DNA of 64,000 nucleotides from Hoplostethus atlanticus (taxonomy: Eukaryota > Chordata > Actinopteri > Trachichthyiformes > Trachichthyidae). The stretch is from contig JAXDDX010000024.1 in assembly GCA_034670405.1 (NCBI GenBank), positions 1,447,501 through 1,511,500 of the forward strand, read 5' to 3'. Shown here piece by piece: positions 1 to 11,636 of the stretch (the first letter of the stretch is position 1; each line of letters begins with the position of its first letter). The notes under the pieces were generated by a model. That model did no database searches. It was not told the origin of the DNA and worked only from the letters and a program-made list of their open reading frames with translations. The position numbers were made by a program, and so were the translations under genes.

Positions 1-383
1 GGCTGTTGTCAGACTGGCTCCTTATTAGTGGGACAAGACTGACTCTTCCCCTGCAGCCCACAGACACACACAGACACACACAGACACACACATACCCATC
101 TGGGATCATACTAAAACCTCACACATACCAGCACTGCTCTTAGAACATATCACACCATCCCTACCTATGTGTGCAGCTGTGAAAGTCATAGACTCTCACA
201 CGCTCTCTTTCAAACACACACACACACACACACACACTCACACACATGCACGCAAGCACCAGACACATACAACATGCACACCAAAAGCAACTTTTACATC
301 CACTGAGAATTAAGTTAGTTTAGACATCACAAAGCATTTGAAATAAGCTGGGAATTTCCTTAAGATACCTTTTGTGTGTGTGG

Positions 384-424
<41 letters not shown>

Positions 425-1880
425 AGAGGACAACTGTCCATGTATTTTTGATGGTAGCTTCTCTTGCATCCTGAATGCATCAGCGGGTTCCTTTTTTCCG
501 TCCACACTGCTAGGAAACAACATACATGAATAAAACACCAGGCTAGCAGAGACCAGTGAACAAGCCTTGTAAACATGTGTGAAGGAGTCGGGGTATATGA
601 GCGACTGAGATGCGGCATGATGACGCTCAAGGATGAGGGGAATTATATTCAGTGGCGACACCACGTGTTTTTTTTTCGGGGCCCTGTCACTGCCTGGCAG
701 ATGTGCTGCTGCAGTGCAGGTGAAAATATGAGCCTGTCTCCACAGCTAGGAAAAACACAGAAATGAGTGCCTCACAATCACATGCTTATGAACTAATGCG
801 GAGCTCTTTCTGTTCTTCAAAACATCAATATAAATAAAGACTGACCAGCAAATCAGTTCCTTTAATGGCCATGGAAAAAACCCAAAGATTACCCAATTAT
901 CCACCTGCTAAAATGTTTATACCTACACTGAAGGATGTTTGTCCCAAATGCCAACTCATAAGTAAAAAGACATTTTTATGGATCCTACATGCATGTCCCA
1001 TCACATATAAGGGGATGGAAAGCATATTTCACAACTAAATATAATAAATATATGTAATCAAGACACAGAGATAAAATACTTACCCACCAGAACTTGTTGC
1101 AAACTGTAATGATCACCTGTGAATGTCCATTCCTCAGTGTATGTCTTGTATGTTACATGTGGTTTTGACACTGCTGAATGTCTTGTCTCTATTCCTTTTT
1201 TTGCATTTCTCAGTTAGGCATGAAATAAATTGCCATCATCAGTGACTTCCTATTTTTATGCCTTGCCACGGACCCTCCACTTGTCTGCTTTTGTATTGTT
1301 GATATAAAGATTACAGTAAGTTGTAAGTTGGACAGCAAGACATTCTTGTATCTGCTCTCATCCAAAAGTTGAATATTGGTGAAAGTGTTTCTTTCAGGCA
1401 TGTGATTTCTGGATATGTGTGAGAGACTAGGTTTACTAATTCAAACATGATTTATTGAAAATAATTTAGTATTAACTATATTATTATAAATAATATATGT
1501 AAACATTATATTATTATTGGTATTCATTATTTGAAATCAATAAAAAGACAAGCTCTGGCAAAATATCCATCAATGGGGTGAAGATCCCCATGAATAGGTT
1601 GTAGACAAGGGCTGAAGATGAAGCCCCACTGGGTGATGTGATGGGTCTTGATGCTGGTGGAGGTGGGAGACTGACAGCAGCAGCAGGTGAAATGACAGCA
1701 ACATACAGGAACAGCTGAGGGAGTAAATATAATTGATTTGTGATTGGTTCCCAGAGTAGGTGTGAGAGAAGGTGTGTGAATTGGATGATTAGTAATGGTG
1801 CAAAACTAAAAAGGCATATTGTTCTCTAATAAGTCCTGAATGACAGAGAGAGTAGTGGGATAGATAAGTGAGGTGAGGTA
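1..1880. other. Intergenic, no gene seen
   Basis: I see no coding gene here. The span holds CA/GT microsatellites at about 214-237 and 384-420 and otherwise AT-rich unique-looking sequence. The open frames across the repeats are histidine/threonine runs encoded by the CA repeat and are not gene-like. Confidence 0.6.
384..420. repeat. (GT)n microsatellite
   Basis: An uninterrupted GT dinucleotide run, visible directly. Reading it as CA on the other strand creates spurious His-Thr frames. Confidence 0.95.
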
Positions 1881-2215
1881 GCCTGTCCTGGTTGCTAAGC
1901 TTCATTTATAGTGCCCTATGGGAATGTATTCATCTTTAGCACTTGCTTATATGCTTGTATGCTTCACTTATTTGTCTTAGCTCTTGTTTATTTGCTTCAC
2001 TTATTTGTTTAAATAAAAAGTAGGTAGCTAACTTATTGCACTTTTACCTTAGCACTGGTTCTGCTCCTAGATGCTTGTTTAGGAAGGAAATGCACTCACG
2101 ATTTCTGGTGACTAGTAGTTCTCTCCCTACCTATGTGCACTTATTGTAAGTCGCTTCGGATAAAAGCATCTGCTAAATGACTGTAATGTAATGTAATGTA
2201 ATGCAATGTAAAAAA
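1881..2215 (+). repeat. Fish dispersed repeat with (TAATG)n-like tail
   Basis: The segment ends in the sequence GTAAGTCGCTTCGGATAAAA followed by a 'gcatctgctaaatgactg' block and a tandem TGTAATG tail. That 3' end is shared by many teleost SINE/LINE-type elements. The 5' limit is uncertain, since only the last ~80 bp are diagnostic. A degraded reverse-oriented relative lies near 40,895-40,960. Confidence 0.6.
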
Positions 2216-5200
2216 GATGAGATTTAAATTTTGCTCTGTCCGTAGCACCTCTGGGTATATTTCTTAATGATGTGCATTATTATTTATTGTACTGACTTAG
2301 TGAACTCTATATTCCCCTGTGCTAAATGATTCCATCCAGTTGCAACCATCAGCACAAGTGCAAAGTTCAGTCACCCAGACTCTGCCTTTGTGACAATGTC
2401 CACATAAACTGAACTAATCCATTGGGACCAACTCTAGGAATCCCAACTATGTGAGTGGTTGCTAATGGTCTGTAATGGTCTGTAATGGGAGGGGTGTGGG
2501 GGTAGTTCATTGTTGCTTTGATAAGCTGTTGGTGACGCGTGTGGGGCGAGGATTGCAAAACACACAAACGCAAAATAACAGAATGCCGAGGAAAAGCGGA
2601 ATGAGAGAAAGCAATGAAAAGAAAGAGGAGGGAAGAGATAGAGCCATCTGTTTTTCTGTATCGCGCACGTATGTACACACTCAAGGAGGAGAGGGTATAA
2701 GGTGAAGGTGCTGTCGTTGTAGGGTGGCATCGGTGACGTCATGGTCTGATGTCCGCTCTCACCCCAGCAGCACAAACACACACACTCCCTCTCTCTTCTG
2801 CGTCACCGCTGTCATAAGTCAATCTGGTGTGACGCGGTGTCCTCTACCCAGCAGGGCTTTCCCCAGCAGCAAGCCTACACATAGAGGAAAGCCCAGCAGG
2901 GGACATACAGAGGTCGCAAGGAGACATTTATCACCTCAGTCAGACACCTTTTAGATAGAAGAGGATGCATAGAGAGGGACTACAGCAGGAGTGGTTACTT
3001 TTAATGGTGAGTCACATGGCAAACTCCATGCCATTACAAGCTCAATGGATTTCTCTATACCCATGGTTCTGTTATTTTGTCAACAAACATTTATTTAAGG
3101 TTCACAATTTACAATACTGTATCATAAGTTATGATTAAAACTGTTGACCACTCACTCTGAAGGGCTGACAGCAGTCCACTGGGAGGGAGCTGTGGAGTCA
3201 GACGAGTCTCTGATCTTGTGCATTTTCCTTCTTTCATGAAGTTTTGTAAAATTGCATCACTAAACACCTCCCAGATTTCACAAAAACAAGAAGGCTGGCT
3301 AACAGTAATACAGCTTGTCTCTCCATGCAGTTTGGTAACAGTAAGACATGTAAAACATCTATTGACAATTTGCCTGATACTTCAACACTCAGACAGAAAT
3401 GTTTGCTTTTGAGAGTTTAAAGTTTAGTTTGCTCTGGACCTGGTGGGCTAGAGAGATGAAGGGGGCGGGGAACAGACTGAGGGCAGATTCAAATACACAA
3501 TACATTATGCCATTTGTATTAATGTGGGGTTTGAACTCACAACGTCAGTAACACAGTACTGTAATAGTACAGACCCTGTGCTGTGCTTCTGTCATGTCCC
3601 CTGAGGACATGAGTCATGCTGAACTGAGAGCAGGGTTGTGTCATTGTGGACATTGTCTAATAGTTAATATCCAGGAGACGTTTGGTCCTGGAAACATTTC
3701 TCGTTATGCCCTGATATTCTAGAGGTCAATAAGTCCTACTTATTGCAGCAAAGTACTTTTTCAAGCCACAGAGTCTCATCCAGGCTCTGTTTATCTCATT
3801 ATGGTAAAATTACAAGCCAGGTTTAGGGATTAAAAAACATGGAACGACTTTCTACATTTCAGATTTCGTTTCACAGTCAGTGATAAAAGTGAGTCCCACT
3901 GGACTCCATGGGAGCTGGAAGACTTGGTTTCTGGCCACAGTTTGGATTGGTGGAACCAGTTCCTTCCAAACTGCGCCTCTCTGCCAATCACACTAAGCGA
4001 GTAACAAACCGACTGGCTCTGTTTCCACGGTCCAGTTAGAAACAACAACCTCTAAACTCAGCAAGGAATTACAAACCGGATGATATTCCTGATCAATGTC
4101 TTTACTCCAGACTCAAAGTATCAAAGATGATGATGCAGCAAAAGCAGTTTTGAGGTAAATAAACATGGTGGACCACATCCATGTCCAAATTACCATTTTA
4201 CATACACATAGACAACCACGGCAAAGGCTGAAGCTGAATGTATTAAGTTCATGACGCACACTGAATCATGACAATTCCGTAGAAAAAGCCATGACTACCC
4301 AAAAGTTGAAACCAGTGACTAAACCATCGATTGAAACTTGATATCCCAGATCATGGAATGGAAACACTAGTATAATTACTGCAGTGCACTGTCTTCAGAC
4401 ACTGTGTCTGTCCCCACCGCGGCTTCACCACATTTCACCAAAACTGAAACTGTTGGTAAGCAGGGCAGATCTGAGCATGTCTGCCATTCCCTTACCAAAC
4501 CCAGTGACTCACCATGCAGAGGTGGAACCTACCACAGAGGCTGGTGTGAAGGTCTTGGCCACTCCGCAGCACCACCAGTTGCGTAGGTGTTACCAGGCAT
4601 TCAAACAGCCTTACTCAACCTGAGCAGTCAGCAGGGTGTAACATGTCACTCTCACGCAAGCGAGTGAGACGTTACACATTTAAAATCATTTACTTTGGAT
4701 AGCGCTGGACAATTATGCCAGATTTGAGCATCGCCAGCATCCCCTATAGCTGGTAGAAATTCAGTCTCTCTCAAGGACACTTCAGCATTGAGGATGCGCC
4801 CCTGGTTGAAGGACCTGTTTCTCCAACCGCATTTCACATGACGGGGGTAAAAGATGATGGTTTAACGTGATGGTGAAACCTTTTTGTCTGTCCGATAGGA
4901 ATGTAGGGCATCCATCTGTAGACGCGTGAGCCTGATGGATCTCTGAAGCAGACAGATTGACATATTCACACAAGTCTCACGGCTACAACACCAATGTGTT
5001 TATGCATGGAGGGTGCGACGGTCTGTGGGTCTGCGCATGATAGTGTGTTGAATGTACATACTGCACTGTATATTTACTCTCAGTTCAAGCCTGTCCATCT
5101 TGTCCATAATCCCCAGTTGTTTAACCACCAAATATTGTGTCACTAAGACATTGAGAGAGCTGTTACTTTTAAACTCCGGTAACAGTGAATGTTAAGTTCA

Positions 5201-5900
5201 TTTTCCAGCACACCATCTCCCCCTTCTAAAGATTCCTGTGGATTTTTGCATGCTATTATCAGAGAAGCAGTTATCATGTGACGTATTTCCCTGCTTCAAG
5301 ATGCCATTTCCTTTCATTCAACTCCAAATGATATCAAAAACACATTTCTGTAGTAGCATGATCCACGGAGGGATACAAAATTAATGAAGCATTAAAACAA
5401 CATTGTTTTGTGAATGAAAGGTAGTTCCCATCCAAACACGCTTATTCAGAAAGGAAGGAGAAAGGCATCTCAGCAGCATTGCTCTATCATTTTAACAATG
5501 TTTTTTAAATTTTTTAAATAGAAAAATATCTCTCCAAATGCTAACGTGACCGGCTCAACCAAACTCCTTTTTGTTCCTCTCAGAAGTCCCACTTTAGACA
5601 GTCGGTAAGGTCCTCCATGGTTACATCCCTCAGGAAGAAATGCATTAGAATATGGTGCTGAGTATGTTGCAGACGCACAAACCAGTCCAACCTAATGATA
5701 ATAAAAAGGTTGTTTCTGCTTCAAGACCTTTTTCAAAATTTGGAAAATATAGGTTTATTTTATCATGGCCGGAATTATCTTTCAACAAGCAGATTATCTA
5801 CTGCCAAATAATCTGCAGATATGATCTCATGTAGGTCAATTTGATCCACATCGAATCCAAAGATGTGATCTTGTGAGTGAAGCAAATGAATGCCACACAT
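2216..5900. other. Intergenic, no gene seen
   Basis: No exon with both splice signals and recognisable protein similarity was found. A palindromic CRE-like octamer TGACGTCA lies at 2734-2741 in a moderately CpG-containing stretch (2,700-2,960), which could be regulatory. The rest is unremarkable. Confidence 0.5.
2734..2741. promoter_or_regulatory. CRE-like palindrome TGACGTCA
   Basis: A perfect consensus cAMP-response element octamer, read directly. A second copy sits at 11,689-11,696. An 8-mer is expected by chance about once per 65 kb on both strands, so function is only a possibility. Confidence 0.2.
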
Positions 5901-5929
5901 TCACTCCATCACGCCTCTCTCCCTCTCGC

Positions 5930-6106
5930 TCTCGCTCTCTCTCTCTCTTTCACTCTCTCTTTCACTCTCTCTTATCCTTCCTTCCTCTCTCGCCCAAGGT
6001 GAGAACATTCCAGGGTACATCCAGGTCAAGATTATAATGCAAAGGGCAACGAGCTGAGAGAGAGAGAAAGATAAAGAGGAAAAAAAGAGAGAGAGAGAGA
6101 GAAAGT
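5930..6106. repeat. Polypurine/polypyrimidine tracts
   Basis: A CT-rich simple repeat at about 5,930-5,975 faces a GA-rich run at about 6,056-6,105. The serine- and arginine/glutamate-rich open frames across this stretch come from the simple repeats. Confidence 0.8.
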
Positions 6107-6231
6107 ACCAGGGAGGCAGAGAGACGAGGAGGAAGGGAGGCGGGTGTATAGGAGTTGTTTCAGATTGAACATAATACAGGTCATCGAGTTCAGACTGTGC
6201 ACACTGTACGCAAGTTTTACAATACCCCCCA

Positions 6232-6236
<5 letters not shown>

Positions 6237-6269
<33 letters not shown>

Positions 6270-6278
6270 ACACACACA
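6237..6278. repeat. (CA)n microsatellite
   Basis: An almost perfect CA run with one CT interruption, visible directly. Confidence 0.95.
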
Positions 6279-8324
6279 GCCTGAATGGAATAAGCCAGCC
6301 ATGCGTGCTGATGACTGTGTCAACCTTGGCTTGCTGATACCCTCCTAAAAATACCAGCCTCTTCATTGGCCCCTGCCTTCGTCATGCAGGTGACATACGG
6401 GGAGATGTACGACCGCCCCAGTTGACCCCTGGGTATTTCATCTCCGTCACTAGTAATTCCGTGACACACTACGTTTATTATCACGGTAAGAGGCTGTAAA
6501 GCTTTACGTCTGCTCTCGCATAGGCTGCTAAGTTCAGCTCAACGCGCACAAAGCACCGAGGCGGGAGGGAGAGAAACACTGACACAAGCGTGAGATCGGC
6601 ATTCTGGTTGGATTCCGTCCCGCTGAGGTCTATCCGGGGGAAACCCTGACGAGGCAAAACGCAGCATGTCCCCCGTCCTGTCAGACAGATAGACAGACAG
6701 ACAGGCAGCTGACCTCACACAGCCACAGCATGTGACATGACGGGGCTAGAAGACCAGCCAGTGTCAGGGATGGATCCCGCCGAGGGGAGAGCATTGTGAA
6801 ATACTGAGGGAAGGGTGAGGGAGAGAGAGAGAGAGAGAGAGCGGATGGGATGATGCAGGGAGAAAGGGGGTGAGTGGACACAAATGGAAAAGAGGAAGAG
6901 AGATGGTATGATGGAAATGAGGAGCACATGACAGCAGGCTGGATGCGATTCTCTGCTCTGCTTGTTCGGTCGGGGACAGTGTGTGCATGTCTGTGTATGT
7001 CTGCATGTTTGTGTGTCGAGGACTGTTGAGGCCTCCATTTACCAAGGTAATGACATTACTAAGCACCTGACTGCCACCATGGTTGACACATAACCAGCTT
7101 TGTTGGCCCCACATAACTGCATACTTTACTCATGTGGTAAGAAATGAGGTTGTCTCAGAGCACAGTTTAGTGATTTCTTAAGAGCTGACGGATAACTCCT
7201 ACACCCTGCACTGGGTTATTTTATTGACCAAAACGCCGGGTTGAGGCGGTTGGGTCATTTTGACAGGTTGTTTCCACAGTGTCGGGTAGTTTTGTGTAAC
7301 TCAGCTGATTAGTTAGTGGCTGACAGCTGAAGCAATGCAGGCCGATTGCCTACCCGCGCTACTCACTTCCACCCAGCCACTCATTCTCTGGGAAGGCCTC
7401 ACTTCTCCTCAGATCAAGCAGTTTTTTTGAATGGGCTAAAGGGCACATTTTCATGTTACCTTAAGAACATTTTGCATCCGCTACATAAAAAATGTAAGAG
7501 GGTATTTTTTGTCCATTTTTAGAAAAAAATTTAAAAAAAAATAACTTGTCAGGAAGCATGAGATATCCAGTGTGAACATTGAATTTGGGGAGCCTGAGCA
7601 GACTGCAAAGGGAAGAAGAGGATCACTCCAGGACAGTCATACCTGGTACTGGTGGTCCGTAGCTGGACTGCTTGGGGCAGTTTATATGTGCTTCAAGGCA
7701 TTCAAAATTTTTTGTCATCAATGCCATGTCAATGTCAATGCCATCACTCCCATGCTGCAGCATGGGAGGTTATACAAGTTGTATCTGAAGTGGGCAAGAA
7801 TGAGTCCCCAAGTTTCTTCATGCAGAAAAACTGTCCTGCAAGAGGTTGATGTAAAATACCATTGATTGTTCATATTGTTGATATTTAGAAAAAAACATAT
7901 CATTTTACACAATCAGATTCTGTTCATCTTCCTTCCCATAATGTTTCATCATTCTCAGTGTACATTTGCAGTGTACATTCAATCTGTCAATCTATACAAT
8001 TCATTCTTCAGAATCGCTTTCAGGTCTGTTTTACATTGTCACACAAATTGATTATCTTTCTCTTTTCTGGCTTTTGTTTTTCCCTCTTTCTTTTCTTTCT
8101 GTCTTTCACAGGTCAGAACAAACATGGCGGAGCATCTCCGGGATGCAGAAGATTCAAGGCCTCACCCCTTTGTCCTGTTCATGGGAGACGAGCGCCAAGC
8201 CTTTGTTTAATCAATCCTCTCAACAACTGATGTAAATGACTGTCTTGTGTATGTGTGTGCATGTGCGTGTATACGTTACATGACTCAAATGTCTTCTGGG
8301 ATATCATCTGATGTCATTTTAAAT
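6279..8324. other. Intergenic, no gene seen
   Basis: Unique-looking sequence with a GA microsatellite near 6,820-6,841. A pyrimidine tract ending in CAG at 8,111 precedes a short ATG frame at 8,124-8,210 (see findings), which I could not assign to a gene. A 97-codon frame at 7,572-7,865 shows no family features. Confidence 0.45.
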
Positions 8325-8407
8325 CACCAACAGCAGCCGATTTCACTAACTAGCACACATTGAGTCACAGAGGGGGAACTAAGTAGTGAAATCGGCTGCT
8401 GTTGGTG
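8325..8407. repeat. Perfect 24-bp inverted repeat (hairpin)
   Basis: Bases 8325-8348 are the exact reverse complement of 8384-8407, with a 35-nt spacer. The arms are mixed sequence rather than simple repeat, so the hairpin is not explained by low complexity. It may be the core of a small foldback transposon or a structured RNA. No terminal duplication was identified. Confidence 0.85.
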
Positions 8408-9466
8408 TTTGGTAGGAATGAAAACCTGCAGACTCTTGGGCCACAATGGCACATGGTTGAGAACCACTGATAACGCTTTATGGGTGTCACTGTAAGGAAT
8501 AGGAAAAATACTGAATCCATATTGTAGTTAATATATGGAAGCATCTGCGTTACATGATCAACCCACTGAGAGTGAATTAACTCAGCATGTGTTGCCCTCA
8601 GCAGGTAACTACCTAACTTCATTATTTTCAACAAAGTGTTTTAAGAGACTATTGGATTTAAATCACTTTTGTATCTATCACTATTGAAGAGCAGTGATTC
8701 TTGGTACATGGAAATAATCCCTGTTTCAGAGTGTTGAGATTACACCTCCTCCTCTACTATGCGAGCCCTATAGATGCCCTGTAGGTAATCGGATAATCAG
8801 ATTGACTACAACTGTATATGAGAAGCAACCTTTTAGGTTTCTATTGGACTGTACATTGGGATTGAAGTGATGCCCAGCATAATCCTAAAGAATTGCTTCC
8901 AAAATATAATAGATTACAATTGAATTTTCCTATTTGAATCCTAAAAGTCTTTTTGGCCAGAGCTGTCACTCTCTCGTATATATATATATATATATAAAAC
9001 ATGAGCAGAGGGGAATAGCCACTATACTGTATAATAGTTTGATCCTGGATGTGTGGCGTCGTCCACTCTAAACCCCTTTCAGGCATGAATGCTGCGCATA
9101 CATGGAGACAATGTCAAACCAAGACTGATGAGCCTGTGGACTCTTTTCTGCTGAGAGTGAAAGCTTTTCTGCGTGGGAGAGTTGCTTTCTTGTCTGTTAC
9201 AGCCCCCTCCTCCCTCATCCCTCCTCTTCTCTCGCCTTCACTCTCCCTTTCTCTCCCACTATACCAGCTTAGAAATGAGGAGTAAGTCCCTCTGTTTCAA
9301 GAGGTTTGGAATTAGTTTGTCTCCTAGCAACAACCATACAATACAACATGGTTTTGTGTGAGACAGAGACACAGTGTGAGAGTGATGTGTGTGTAAGTGT
9401 GAGAGACTATGGGAACGAGTTGGTGTGTGTATGTGTGTGTGTGACAGTACGAGAGAGACAGAGACA

Positions 9467-9497
<31 letters not shown>

Positions 9498-9910
9498 CCC
9501 GTGCACTAATCAGCTGAGTACACTTTTTCCACTGTCGATGTTTAGTGGGTTTACTCTCATGTGGAAACCTGTTCCACACCACGCGTCTCTCCTTCTCTCA
9601 TTCTCCCTCTTCAACCACGCACACCTACACACACCAGCACACACACACACACACACACACACACCACACACACACACACACAAACACACATACATTCTCC
9701 ATTCACAGCAGACAGCACTTCCTCCCTGGGTTGACGTTACATAAGGGCTAAAAAGCTGAATGGAAACTGGTGATAAGCTGGTGTTTTATCATGAGGACAG
9801 AGTCAGTGACCATGAGACAGACAGCCTGGGTGGGACAGACCAGCCAAGGGCTGGTGTGTATAAATGGGGAAGGACATCCTCTACAGCCCCCACCCGCCAG
9901 CCTCCTCCCA

Positions 9911-9922
9911 CACACACACACA

Positions 9923-9961
<39 letters not shown>
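9911..9961. repeat. (CA)n microsatellite
   Basis: A CA run with one CC interruption, visible directly. Confidence 0.95.
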
Positions 9962-9963
<2 letters not shown>

Positions 9964-10485
9964 CCCCTGGCCCTAGCGCCCTGCCGTGCCGTGCCGTGCC
10001 GTCCTGCCCTTCACCTGAAATCTGGGTCACCACAACCAAGAGGGTCCATGGGGAAAATCTAGCTGCCATGTGCGATTGACACGAGGCTGATGTCATGAGT
10101 GGCAATATTAAAGTACAACACTTTGAGCTCGTTTTAAGCCAGATCACGTCTTTAACAGTTCCTGAGAGTGTGGATTACATATTACTTTCTGATGCGCCAG
10201 AAACTGAAGGGTGATATTGGAGAGGAAAGGGTTAAGTTCCCATAGCTGGAACTGTGAAATCTGAGAACTGACGGGAGAGGGAGAAGGAAGGGGAGATTTC
10301 TGGGGACCGAAGAAAAGAGGAAGATAGTCGGAGGAAGACCCAGAGCGCTCCCCTTTGCCCTCCTCCTCTCTGACAGCTCTTTGCCTCTCTCCCGGTGGCA
10401 CATTGTGTCTTCTCTCTTCTGTTGTCACTGTCACAAGTCCTTCTCCCTGGGGTTTGTAGAGCTCTTCTTGAGTGGTTAGCAGTCT

Positions 10486-10486
<1 letters not shown>

Positions 10487-10544
<58 letters not shown>
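10487..10544. repeat. (GT)29 microsatellite
   Basis: About 58 bp of uninterrupted GT, among the longest perfect dinucleotide runs in the window. Confidence 0.95.
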
Positions 10545-10545
<1 letters not shown>

Positions 10546-11604
10546 CGGGGGGACTCTTTTTACAGTTACACCGCTCCAGACAAGGTTCTTTCCCTCCTGG
10601 TGTTAAAGCTCAGCAGTGAGCGTTTCCCACTTCCTGTTCAGCCGCTGAATCAGCCCCCTGGAATGTACGAGCACTGACTCACACTTCCTCCTGGATATGA
10701 CAGAGCTTCCTCTCCTCGACCAACTGATTTAGCCCCTCTCTCTTCCCTCCCTCCATCCCTCTTCCTTTCACCCCCCCCCCCCCCAACCTCCTTCCTCTAA
10801 CAGTCGAAGGTTTGAGAGGCAACCCAGAGTGGAAGAAGTGACTCCCGACTCAACGTGCGTGCATGTTTGCTAAAAGGCAGAGCACCGACCGACTCCAGCG
10901 GGGCACTAAAGGGGGATAAGTCACTCATCTCACTCATCAAGCATCTGAGTCATTTGCGTTTAATTCATCGTGTCTATATTTAGATGCTGCAGCCCGGCCT
11001 GATGACCATTAAGAGCAGAACAGATGGATCTCTGTTGCATCACTCAAGCTAACAACAGGTCCACCATTAACGTCTCCTGGGCAGGGCTGGGGTGAACCGC
11101 AGTTCAACTCTCATTTGTAGAATGAATCGAACTGCATGGCAAAGAGGAGAACTAGACTATATTTATACACCGACCCAATGCCGGGGAAATAAAAGCAGCC
11201 AGATTAGATAGTGTCATGATTGTAAGACCTTTTGAAAATAACGCTGGCCCCCTTCAGATTGAAAGACCTCAAAATGTTGCATCCATAAGATTTCGTTTTT
11301 TCAGTCAGTCTGCCTTATAGAAGAACCAAGTATAACAGTATAACCCAACAGTGTAGACTTCCTTCTTTCAGAAAAGTCATGAGGGATGTGTTTCCACTGT
11401 ATGTATAGAAGCAAAAAGTCCCCGACACTCGTTTCTGCTACTCATTACCTCCCATCAGTCTCATCTGTGAATGTAGGCCATTCCCTGACTACTCAAGTGT
11501 GAAACAGACGTCTTTTTCTCTGAGCGCAGTGGAAAGTTTACCTTGTGACCAAGGTGTGCTGCTGTGCTGATTATGCAAACATCCCACAGCCAGTATGAGC
11601 CTGT

Positions 11605-11636
<32 letters not shown>

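Noticed and set aside
310-664. Overlapping minus-strand frames of 106 and 114 codons
   Set aside because: They run through the GT/CA microsatellite (poly His-Thr) and have no splice support or family features.
5901-7114. Several 80-120 codon minus-strand frames rich in Ser and Leu
   Set aside because: They are produced by GA/CT and CA simple repeats.
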